The notes under the pieces are model-generated. The model ran no database searches, was not told the origin of the DNA, and worked only from the letters and a program-made list of their open reading frames with translations. DNA of 64,000 bases from Chrysomallon squamiferum. Lineage: Eukaryota; Mollusca; Gastropoda; Neomphalida; Peltospiridae. Position 1 is the first letter of the stretch; the number at the start of each line of letters is the position of its first letter. The stretch is taken from the NCBI GenBank assembly GCA_012295275.1, contig CM022669.1:9097489-9161488 (forward strand). Reading direction: 5' to 3'. The translations under genes and the position numbers were made by a program. Below are positions 56,324 to 64,000 of the stretch, piece by piece.

Positions 56324-56440
56324 ATATAACGTGACCTTTTCTATGTTTTCAATAATAAAAAAAGTTAAAAAAAATATTACCCACAAACAACCAGTATGTG
56401 TAACTTTTGAATTAATTTTCTATCAGACTTCATCTTCGCA

Positions 56441-56517
<77 letters not shown>

Positions 56518-56562
56518 TGATGATGATGATGATGATCATAACAACGACGACGACGACGACGA
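56441..56562. repeat. (AAT)n(GAT)n(GAC)n compound microsatellite
   Basis: A gradient of units from AAT (56441-56514) to GAT (to about 56536) to ACG/GAC (about 56545-56562). Confidence 0.95.
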
Positions 56563-56713
56563 TTCTGAAACGTAGATATTGACAACTAATAATATTCAGT
56601 ATCAAAATATCACGGTCTGTGTTGTTCTTTTTTAAATTATTTACTCTCACTCATCCTTTCATTGACTGAATCACTCTTTCGGTCCAGGAATAATCTAAAT
56701 TGTGTCACACATA

Positions 56714-56757
<44 letters not shown>

Positions 56758-56979
56758 AGCAGAAATCACAAAACGACCCCACCCCAAAACCAAACAAAAA
56801 CAAACAAACAATCAAACAACAAACAACATAACATTGTGGGAACACGAGTGAAAGACGGGACATAACGTGACGCTGTCACACGTACAGAACTGTGTGTTGT
56901 CTGGGATACCCGTTGTGTCCGTCACACTAAGCAGCCTAAAATTAAAATAACACAATATTCTTTCTTTGATCACCAGAAA

Positions 56980-57175
56980 CGAGGCATCGGATCAGCAAAA
57001 CATGCGAGCGTGGTTAACGCGCGAATTTCCGGTGCGCGCTCTGCGGTTCCCGGCTGTGCCGCGCATGCGCCCGTGTGGGTTTTCTGCGGCACGATTCACT
57101 TCATTAAAAGGTGAAGCGGTTTGCAGTGGTTACTCGTTCAAACAGCGTCTGCACTTGCCAACTGTATTTTAGCGT
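56980..57175. promoter_or_regulatory. CpG-rich patch with a perfect NRF1-type palindrome
   Basis: About 13 CpGs lie within roughly 90 bases, and GCGCATGCGC occurs near 57061-57070. In animals this palindrome is the NRF1 site, common in promoters of broadly expressed genes. A plus-strand frame of 68 codons crosses it, but no protein family or splice donor is evident. Confidence 0.35.
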
Positions 57176-57536
57176 TTGACAGTTTGAAAGTTTAACGAAT
57201 CCATAGGGAATGAAGAAATTTTTCAAAATTCTTTATGTTTATTTTATTTTCTGTTTTTTTTTTTGTTTGTTTGTTTTTTCTTCATTATTATTGTTATTTT
57301 TTTTTTCTTTCTGCCATTTAATTATAATGATATTTCCTTCCTTGACTTTTCAGTAACACTTATGATTTGAGAATTTTAATTTGGTAATGTATTTAACACC
57401 TTGTCTGTTAACTAACTTGACATTTTATGTCGCGTTATATTATCAACAATTATATTTTACTTTCAAATTTAGTACTCCAGGTGCATTTTCTGAAAAAAAA
57501 TGTAATTAATTAGTTTTATTTTTTGAGTTATTTCTT

Positions 57537-57537
<1 letters not shown>

Positions 57538-57590
<53 letters not shown>

Positions 57591-57618
57591 TTTTTCTTGT
57601 ATATTATTGTTTCATTTC

Positions 57619-57671
<53 letters not shown>
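57538..57671. repeat. (AC)n and (AAT)n microsatellites
   Basis: AC repeats at 57538-57589, a short unique linker, then AAT repeats at 57619-57671. Confidence 0.95.
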
Positions 57672-57672
<1 letters not shown>

Positions 57673-57825
57673 CTTATATGTATGTATGTATCTGTATGTA
57701 AGAATGTGTATATGATCATACAAACATACAGACATGCCTATATACATACAAACATTCACACATACACACCTACACACCAAAACGCACATACATATATAGA
57801 TACATACATACATACAAAGGTTCTG

Positions 57826-57998
57826 TTGATGACCTCAACGGTAACGTCGTCCGCCTTCGGAGTGCGGGCGAGTGGGTGTCATACGTTCGAGTCTCGTCAG
57901 CGGCATCTGACGGGTTTTTGGGATACTCGTTTACCATTTCGTTTCCGAAAATTGTCTAAGTGCAGAGTCTGATAAATATTGAAATCCTAAAATATATA
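57826..57998 (+). mobile_element. tRNA-derived SINE, copy 2
   Basis: This is the plus-strand partner of the copy near 51 kb. Box A is degraded (GACCTCAACGG, 57831-57841), box B is CGTTCGAGTCT (57884-57894), and the tail AATATTGAAATCCTAAAATA ends at 57994, running into an ATAC-type microsatellite. The head is nearly identical to copy 1, while the middle differs and is some 14 bases shorter. SINEs are copied by the machinery of a partner LINE that recognises the shared 3' tail. No LINE is visible in this window. Confidence 0.8.
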
Positions 57999-58388
57999 CG
58001 TACAAACATGCCTGTGTATGTATACAACAATTCAGGCATACAAACCAAAATACATATAAATACATACATGCCTACATGCATACAAACATTGACATATGCA
58101 CACCAACATCCACACACACACACAGACACACACACACACACACAAATATACACACACATACATAAATACATAGAGAGCGTTAAACGTTCTGTTTAAGTGG
58201 TAAACAAAGTTAAATCAAAGACTAGATGCAGAAATTTGTTACTTTCATCTTTGTATGTAAATATTTTAACTTGCTTGGAAACATACTAAATTACCTCAAT
58301 TTCCCCTCTTTTTTGCGTCTGCATGTGACGTAACTTAGTTTCTTCTTAGAAAAATATCACCTGTCATGATGGTGAGAAAATAAGCATA

Positions 58389-58429
<41 letters not shown>

Positions 58430-59412
58430 GTATGTTTAAATGTGTGTTTGTAGATAAATAAATATATATATATAGATGCAGGTCACAGTCAAACCTCGCA
58501 AAATCATTTTTGTTTACATCAATTCTATTACAAAAGCTATGACCAGATTGTACAAATCCATGACAACGTGATTATCAGTGTGGCTTAAAATGCTTTTATT
58601 TACAACACATTAGATTTATGAGTGCAGAAGTCTGAACAAAGTGTGAAAAGTTCACGACCGGACCAATATGAAATATCAAAGACCGGACACTAACCACTAA
58701 TTAAAACATTAATACAGTGATAATTGTTTTTATTGTTTTTCTGTGGGCGAGTCGTACAATGGTTTTCTCTGAAGGCAGAAGTCTTGAGAGGTGAACGAGT
58801 CTGAACCACTAGCAGCACTTAGTTAAACAAAAGTCGGATAAGTCGGTGAGAGCTGTACTGGGTACGCACGTTAATCTGCGTATTAACAGCTTACAGCAAA
58901 ACTCATTAAACGTAAGTTATTAATAACTTCTCTGGTTTTTTTTTTTCTCTCTCTCTCTCTCTCTCTCTCTGCATATCTTTCTTCTCTTTTCTTTCTCTCC
59001 TTCCTTCCTTTTCGCTCTCTGTGTCTCTTTGTCTCTGTCTGTCCCTCGAGCAGTGGTAGTATTCTCAAATACTCATCCACTCATGATTTTTTCGACCGAT
59101 CGAGGTACGTTTATACTAAGGGGAATAACCGCTGTACAAAAACGGTTTCGATAAAATAATAATTATTGTTGTTTTTGTTCTGTTATTATTACTTACTGAA
59201 CTTGCATAAGATACGTTTAGATATACATGCACATTGGATTCTCTGGTAAATATTTGTAAAATAAATGTTGTTGAATTAATAATACTTTCCAACGTGTACA
59301 AAAACAGATAACCTAATACTCAGTGTTAAAGGGGAATAACTGTTTGTTGTTGTTCTTTTCTTTGTCTTTTCCTTGTTCTTATTAATTATTGTTATTATTT
59401 TTATTATTGTGA

Positions 59413-59459
<47 letters not shown>

Positions 59460-59523
59460 TGTATTATTATTGTTGTTGTTGTTGTTGTTATTTCCTTACT
59501 CTGCTTTTCTCTTCTTCTTTTCT

Positions 59524-59529
59524 TTTATT
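59524..59529 (-). terminator. Candidate polyadenylation signal for the Hog-domain gene
   Basis: A perfect AATAAA on the minus strand lies about 127 bases past the TGA of the Hog terminal exon. It is the first perfect hexamer noticed downstream of that stop. The surrounding sequence is AT-rich, so a chance match is quite possible. Confidence 0.35.
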
Positions 59530-59655
59530 GTTTCATCTGTTGTTTATAATTAATAAAATATATATATAAATTTTCATGATACATATTATTCATTCATGTA
59601 ATAATCAGTAAATCACGGAATCGAACGAAGCTATTTTATATTTTTCATCTTATTA

Positions 59656-59923
59656 TCAAGACACAGATAAAACAGTCTTACAGTGCAGTTTTTCAATATT
59701 TCTAGAAATCACCAATCCACCTAAATATCTTATTCCTTCTATTATTGGACTAGATCCGTCTTCTTGCCAAGGTTTCAGTAGCCACGGAAACCAGCGGAAT
59801 GGAGTGAGGATGAAGTGTTCAAAGTCGTGATCGACAAAGCCATAACTTGAAGCTAAAATTCCATCGACAACAAGAGTTCCTGTATCTGTGACTGGTACGT
59901 ACAAACCTGTAAAATGTTTAACT
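59656..59923 (-). CDS. Terminal coding exon of a Hedgehog-family Hog (Hint/C-terminal autoprocessing) domain protein
   Basis: Read on the minus strand from 59923 to the TGA at 59658-59656, this exon gives 88 residues plus one base that completes a split Arg codon. The opening matches the end of the Hedgehog Hint domain: V-K-x-x-T-G-L-Y-V-P-V-T-D-T-G-T-L-V-V aligns with the family pattern T-G-x-Y-A-P-L-T-x-x-G-T-L-V-V. It is followed by D-G-I-L-A-S-S-Y-G, then H-D-F-E-H-F, T-P-F-R-W-F and a hydrophobic tail (S-P-I-I-E-G-I-R-Y-L-G-G-L) resembling the sterol-recognition tail. In the family this domain cleaves the precursor in the secretory pathway and attaches cholesterol to the N-terminal ligand. 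The acceptor is TTTGTCAG at 59931-59924. A second AG at 59908-59907 would give the wrong phase for the upstream exon. The usual Cys of L-A-S-C-Y is Ser. It could be a true hedgehog gene or another Hog-containing gene; the N-terminal part is not seen. Confidence 0.85.
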
Positions 59924-60183
59924 CTGACAAAGCGTTCAAACAGTATTAACGTTAAAAACACGCATATCATGGAGAACGGGAAAAAAATCGTGAAACAGAA
60001 AATGAATGTGTTAAAAATGTGCTCACGTAAGGAAAGGTAAATAAGTGAATTATTGATTTTCCTAAAAAAAAACAAAAAAAAAAAAACATTTCAGCTGATG
60101 GATTCAAATTTTGATTATCATTGTTTTTGTGTTTTTGTTATTCTACTTGTTGTTGTTTCTGTTGTTGTTGTTGTTGTTGTTAC
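59924..60183 (-). other. Intron of the Hog-domain gene
   Basis: A 260-bp GT..AG intron separates the two Hog exons. It begins GTAAC, followed at once by an AAC microsatellite (plus-strand GTT run near 60151-60181), and ends TTTGTCAG. It also holds a short poly-A run on the plus strand near 60064-60086. Read-through of the donor meets an in-frame TAA at once, which supports splicing. Confidence 0.7.
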
Positions 60184-60273
60184 CTTATTTCGACAACTGT
60201 CTCTGGATAAAAACCAGCTGAAGACCTCTCTGTAGAGAAGATAAAATCATCTTTTTCTTCCATCACCACAAAT
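60184..60273 (-). CDS. Penultimate coding exon of the same Hog-domain gene
   Basis: This 90-bp exon lies between an acceptor CTAAACAG (minus strand, ending at 60274) and a donor AAG/GTAAC (GT at 60183-60182). It carries one base, 29 full codons (F-V-V-M-E-E-K-D-D-F-I-F ... Y-P-E-T-V-V-E-I) and two trailing bases. Those two bases join with the first base of the 59923 exon to make Arg, so the frame continues as P-E-T-V-V-E-I-R-V-K-H-F-T-G-L-Y. This matches the Hint strand pairs just before the Y-A-P-L-T motif, where family members have a G-x-x-V-x-V segment, a short variable loop, then P-x-R-V-x-x-I. Both borders are phase 2. The intron to the last exon is 260 bp. The acceptor tract is rich in GTT rather than pure pyrimidine. 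The next exon upstream, which should carry the Thr-x-x-His active site, was not found. Confidence 0.75.
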
Positions 60274-60305
60274 CTGTTTAGACAACAACAACAACATGAA
60301 CAGCA

Positions 60306-60368
60306 GTCAAAACAACAACAACAACAACAACAAAAATAATAATAACGATAACAATAATAATAATAATG

Positions 60369-60400
<32 letters not shown>

Positions 60401-60508
60401 CATTATTATTATTATTATTGTTATTACCTTTATCATTTTTATCATCTTCATCATCATTATTATTACTATTATTATTATCATTATTTTCATTACTATTATT
60501 ATTATTGA
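60306..60508. repeat. (CAA)n, (AAT)n and (ATT)n compound microsatellite
   Basis: Just upstream (minus strand) of the Hog exon at 60184-60273. CAA units, AAT units to about 60400, then ATT/ATC units. It lies in the intron and contributes the GTT-rich tract before the acceptor. Confidence 0.95.
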
Positions 60509-60549
60509 TATTATACATATGTACAAGATAGACCTATACACATGCGTGG

Positions 60550-60596
<47 letters not shown>
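60550..60596. repeat. Poly-A run, 47 bp
   Basis: The longest homopolymer in the window. Others are at 46653-46694 (42), 18282-18316 (35), 24025-24055 (31) and 61404-61430 (27). None follows a recognisable retroelement body. Confidence 0.95.
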
Positions 60597-60598
<2 letters not shown>

Positions 60599-60818
60599 AA
60601 AGAAACAAAAAACAAAAAAATAAAAAAAATAAAATAAAACAAAATAAAATAAAATAAATAAAAAAAGAAAAGACAATGAGAAAGATGGTAAATGTCCACC
60701 CCATCACATTAACGTTCTACCTTGACAAAGTCGGGGTGATTGTCTCTTACTGTTTTAAATTACTTATACATACACGTCTCATTTGCCTCAAACGTCTAAC
60801 TGAATTAATAATAATAAA

Positions 60819-60819
60819 A

Positions 60820-60866
<47 letters not shown>

Positions 60867-60933
60867 ATAATAATATAAAAATACTGATATATAGATGGAT
60901 AGATACACGTACCGGCAGATAGTTAGATAGGCA

Positions 60934-60987
<54 letters not shown>
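60819..60987. repeat. (ACT)n and (AC)n microsatellites
   Basis: ACT units at about 60820-60866, then a TAGATAGA-like linker, then AC units at 60934-60987. Confidence 0.95.
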
Positions 60988-60997
<10 letters not shown>

Positions 60998-61837
60998 CAC
61001 ATACATACATACGTAGATAGATGTAGAAAGATAAATAGATAGACAGACAGACGGACATACAGACAAATAGATATTTATGTATATGGGCAAAGAGGTATCT
61101 CTCTATAGAGATAGATAGAAAAGAAGAAAGAAAGACAAATGGATGGACATATACAAAAAAATGAAAGCCAGAAGACTGGCGAATGATCGGATAAACAGAT
61201 AAATGAAATGAGATGAATTAATAAAATAAAAGCATCTGTATAGCTTTTACATTGACATTTTGTATCGTTTTACTGTCAGCTTAGCTCTAAAACAATATTC
61301 AGTTAACAGCAAAACATAAAAACAGTAAACATCGATGAGAATTGCATTTTGAATATTTTTAACATTTTCATTTCATGACATTTAGAACAGCAGTAGATAT
61401 ATGAAAAAAAAAAAAAAAAAAAAAAAAAAATAAATCGATCATAAATTTAAATACAAAATATACATACAATATAGACTGCTTTTCACGTGTGCTTTCTCAT
61501 TTGCATATGTGTTTTACCTTTTTAAAATATTTTTTTACAGAACAAGAGCATCAAATGTTTTTTTTGTTTTTATTTTACAATTTTTATTAAATATTTTTCA
61601 TTATTACTGTTGCATTATTATTGGTAGAAAGATTTTTAAACATGACTATGGAAAGAAAATATATTCCCGTATCTATCTTTCTGTCTCTCTGTCTGTCTGT
61701 CTCTCTGGCTGTCTGTCTATCTGGCTGTCTGAACATCTATATAATCTATGTATCTATGTGTGTCTGTATGCGTGTATGTCTGTGTGTGTGTGTCTGTGTA
61801 TGTGAGTGTGTGTCCGTGAGGTTTTATGTGTGTGCGT

Positions 61838-61879
<42 letters not shown>

Positions 61880-61974
61880 AAACTCAGATGTTTAACTCAC
61901 AAATTAATTTACAACTAACAAACATACATACATACATACATATATGTGTATATACAAACATATATAGAGATAAA

Positions 61975-62062
61975 ACGGCATATGTCGTTGGTCCCAAAGT
62001 GAATTCAACTTTGACAGAATCCATTGTATATATCTATATCTATATCTATATATCTATATCTA

Positions 62063-62144
<82 letters not shown>

Positions 62145-62226
62145 TTTATATGTATATGTATATTTGTATGTTTATAGATATAGATATAGATATATACAAT
62201 GGATCCTGTCAACGCGATATGCCGTC
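61975..62226. mobile_element. Imperfect inverted repeat around a TCTA/TA microsatellite, possibly MITE-like
   Basis: Arms of 40 bases at 62011-62050 and 62173-62212 are reverse complements with one mismatch (TTGACAGAATCCATTG against TTGACAGGATCCATTG, then TATATATCTATATC...). The similarity goes on outward to ACGGCATAT at 61975-61983 and its complement near 62217-62225, with about 25 extra bases in the left arm. The loop holds TCTA and TA repeats. Because part of each arm lies outside the microsatellite, the symmetry is not just a property of the simple repeat. No transposase or clear target duplication was seen. Confidence 0.5.
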
Positions 62227-62699
62227 TTAGACCGTGCAGGTTTATGAAGATTAAACATTAAACTGAAATATGTTTTATTTCAGTTAAACGTCTATCAGTT
62301 GGTCAGTTTTCGGACTATTAATTCCATGAACAGCTGCAAGAACTGGATTGTTTTACTTCGTGGTTAGAGGCTGAAAATAAGCACAGTTCTTTTAAACTTG
62401 TAGACAAACTAAATTAACATGGACATGATAACTGACTTTACAGAATTACATCTACAGTGAAAATTACAATTAATAAACCAACACAAACTAGAGGTCCGAA
62501 ACTCAGGAGAGCCGACTGCAAGTAATCGTAAACAAACATAAGAATAAAACATTTGTTAAATTATTTTGACACTTTGGGCATTATGATTTTCTAAATATAA
62601 TGTTTTCATCTCAGTCCTCTTTTCAATCTTTTTTTTTCTCTCCCTTTTGTAGTTTGCCTCCTGTTTAAATGAAATAAAATAATAAAAAATACATAAAAA

Positions 62700-62773
62700 T
62701 AAAAATAATAATAATAAATAAATAAAATAAACAACAACAATGACAATAATAATAATACTAATAATAATAACAA

Positions 62774-62811
<38 letters not shown>

Positions 62812-62826
62812 GAATAATAATAAGAA

Positions 62827-62857
<31 letters not shown>

Positions 62858-62870
62858 AAGAAAAAGAAAA
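62700..62870. repeat. (AAT)n(AAG)n compound microsatellite
   Basis: AAT units with ACA and AAG interruptions, ending in about 14 AAG units near 62825-62868. Confidence 0.95.
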
Positions 62871-63080
62871 CGAATGTATTTTTATGCCTGTATTTATACG
62901 CAAGAAAACACAAAAATGTAATTTTCACATCAGTGTGATTTGCATATATATATATCTATATATTCAATTCACAAAACTTAAAATAATTTGTATATTAATA
63001 CATGTAATAAAACATTTTCCTATATTTTGTGTTGTCATGTAATTGAAAGGTGTCAAAGAAAATGAATAAATTCGTGTATT

Positions 63081-63088
63081 TATATAAG
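63081..63088 (+). promoter_or_regulatory. Candidate TATA box
   Basis: TATATAAG lies 54 bases before an ATG with a hydrophobic N-terminus (63135). That spacing would allow a start site near 63110-63118 and a short leader. AT-rich DNA produces such matches often, so it carries weight only with the start exon next to it. Confidence 0.2.
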
Positions 63089-63134
63089 AGTGCTTCCAGT
63101 TCTGAAACTTTACAGCAGAATTTCGTGGTCGAAA

Positions 63135-63176
63135 ATGACATTCTCTTTTCTCTACTTGGCTGTTTTTTACTTCCAG
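63135..63176 (+). CDS. Possible start exon with a hydrophobic N-terminus
   Basis: The ATG at 63135 (AAA before it) opens 14 codons, M-T-F-S-F-L-Y-L-A-V-F-Y-F-Q, ending in CAG/GTAATA, an acceptable donor at phase 0. The residues look like the start of a signal peptide or membrane segment. A TATA-like box is 54 bases upstream. No compatible next exon was found before 64000: the best downstream exon-like piece (63826-63854) has a stop in the phase that would be needed. It is recorded as a weak candidate. It may be chance, or may lie inside the Hog gene's upstream intron on the opposite strand. Confidence 0.2.
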
Positions 63177-63221
63177 GTAATACTGACAGTTTTGAGCAGG
63201 TAGATTATATTTACGCAGTTA

Positions 63222-63484
63222 CAAGGTAAAACATTCGTCAAATGTATCTTAATACCGTTATGAGGTAAACATCAGGTGTTCTTATCTTTATGCAGTTATC
63301 TAGTAAACATTTGTTATACTTTTCTCTTTACGTTGTAACCTGGTAAACATTAGTTAACTTTATTTTCATCTTATTATCGGGTAAACATTTGTGTGTGTCG
63401 TAATTAGGTAAACTTTTGTTAGACTTTTTTATGTCTTCATTGTGCTAACATTTGTTATATGTATTGAACCTATAGGGTAAAACG
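63222..63484. repeat. Degenerate tandem repeat, 38-40 bp unit with a GGTAAACATTTGTTA core
   Basis: Eight spaced copies of a GTAAA(C) core start at 63226, 63265, 63303, 63343, 63381, 63408, 63444 (GCTAACA variant) and 63477. The first five are 38-40 bases apart, the last ones 27-36. Shared flanks include ACATTTGTTA after the core and GTTAT/GTTAC before it. The core resembles a splice donor, so splice predictors may be misled here. Confidence 0.6.
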
Positions 63485-63640
63485 GATTGAAATATGTTTA
63501 TGTATTATGATCTAGTGGTTAACTGTTTATCTTAAGTTAAAATATTTTATAGCTCTTTACAACTGGGCGCTGAGCGTCAAATCTGGAAAAATGAGAATAA
63601 AAAGTAAGTTCCTTAATTTTTAATTCTTCTACTATCTGTC

Positions 63641-63646
63641 TGTCTC

Positions 63647-63735
<89 letters not shown>

Positions 63736-63752
63736 ATATATATATATATATA
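63641..63752. repeat. (TC)n plus (TA)n microsatellite
   Basis: TCTG then TC repeats to 63731, followed by TA repeats to 63752. Confidence 0.97.
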
Positions 63753-63825
63753 TCTGACAGGTTTTGATTATCGTTTCCATATTTTCGCCTTCTTTTATCT
63801 GTCTTCCCATGTGGTTTTCTTTCAG

Positions 63826-63854
63826 ATAAACGTTTCATACAAATGACAAAAGAT
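63826..63854 (+). other. Exon-like 29-bp segment with strong splice borders
   Basis: A long pyrimidine tract ending TTTTCTTTCAG (to 63825) is followed by 29 bases and then the donor GAT/GTAAGT (GT at 63855-63856). Only a phase-1 entry is open, giving K-R-F-I-Q-M-T-K-D. It may be a microexon or non-coding exon on the plus strand, or a chance pair of splice-like sites. No partner exon is identified. Confidence 0.15.
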
Positions 63855-64000
63855 GTAAGTGGTATAATGTTTTCTTCTAAAAAAAAAACAAACAAAATCT
63901 AATTAATTAACTAACTCACTAACTAACTGTATAATCTAATTTATTATATTATAATACAATATAATGTAATTTGATATATAATATAAAAATATAACATAAT

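Larger units (their letters stand above)
60274..64000. other. Upstream intron or flank of the Hog gene
   Basis: On the minus strand this should be the intron leading to earlier Hog exons. It is mostly repeats: CAA/AAT, poly-A, ACT, AC, the inverted repeat at 62 kb and the 38-40 bp tandem repeat. The unique stretches at 60680-60800, 61150-61400, 62220-62640 and 62880-63200 were read for the expected Cys-start and Thr-x-x-His parts of the Hint domain, and none was seen. Confidence 0.45.

Noticed and set aside
60690-60790. Search for the Thr-x-x-His exon: E-T-I-T-P-T-L-S on the minus strand
   Set aside because: Superficially like the Hint active-site region, but the His is missing, the acceptor lacks a pyrimidine tract, and the piece would be under 30 bases.
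61621-62247. 208-codon plus-strand open frame
   Set aside because: It consists of TGTC, GT, TCTA and TA repeats and overlaps the inverted repeat.

Overview
This window is AT-rich animal DNA: long gene-free stretches, introns with canonical GT..AG borders, tRNA-derived SINEs and a very heavy load of microsatellites. The only protein family recognised with confidence is the metazoan Hedgehog C-terminal (Hog/Hint) domain. Together with the SINEs and the AG/CT-, AC- and AAT-rich repeats this suggests a marine invertebrate, perhaps a lophotrochozoan such as a mollusc. That taxonomic guess is inference. No bacterial, organellar or viral genes were seen.

Layout. Positions 1-5469 lie downstream (minus strand) of a short first coding exon at 5470-5539. 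That exon encodes a secretory signal peptide and ends in a strong splice donor. The rest of its gene was not found and probably lies beyond position 1. From about 5.7 to 59.5 kb no exon can be defended. This block holds about 19 long AG/CT dinucleotide arrays, many AAT/ATT, AC/GT, ATCT and CAA/CAG tracts, homopolymers, several degenerate minisatellites, two segmental tandem duplications, two copies of one tRNA-derived SINE family plus more decayed tRNA-like remnants, and islands of higher-complexity, CpG-containing sequence that could be regulatory.

Near the right end, on the minus strand, two spliced exons (60184-60273 and 59656-59923) form the C-terminal end of a Hog domain with a stop codon and a possible polyadenylation signal. 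Their reading frames join exactly across a 260-bp intron. The upstream exons, with the catalytic Cys and Thr-x-x-His of the Hint fold and any N-terminal ligand domain, were not found up to position 64000. The Cys that normally sits in the conserved Leu-Ala-Ser-Cys-Tyr motif is Ser here. Beyond this gene end are an imperfect inverted repeat around a TCTA/TA microsatellite (about 61975-62226), a possible TATA-box/start-exon pair on the plus strand (63081-63176), and a degenerate 38-40 bp tandem repeat (63222-63484).

Most long open frames here are low-complexity translations of microsatellites and are not annotated. The gene at 5.5 kb and the Hog gene are both on the minus strand, about 54 kb apart. 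Nothing in the sequence shows that they work together.
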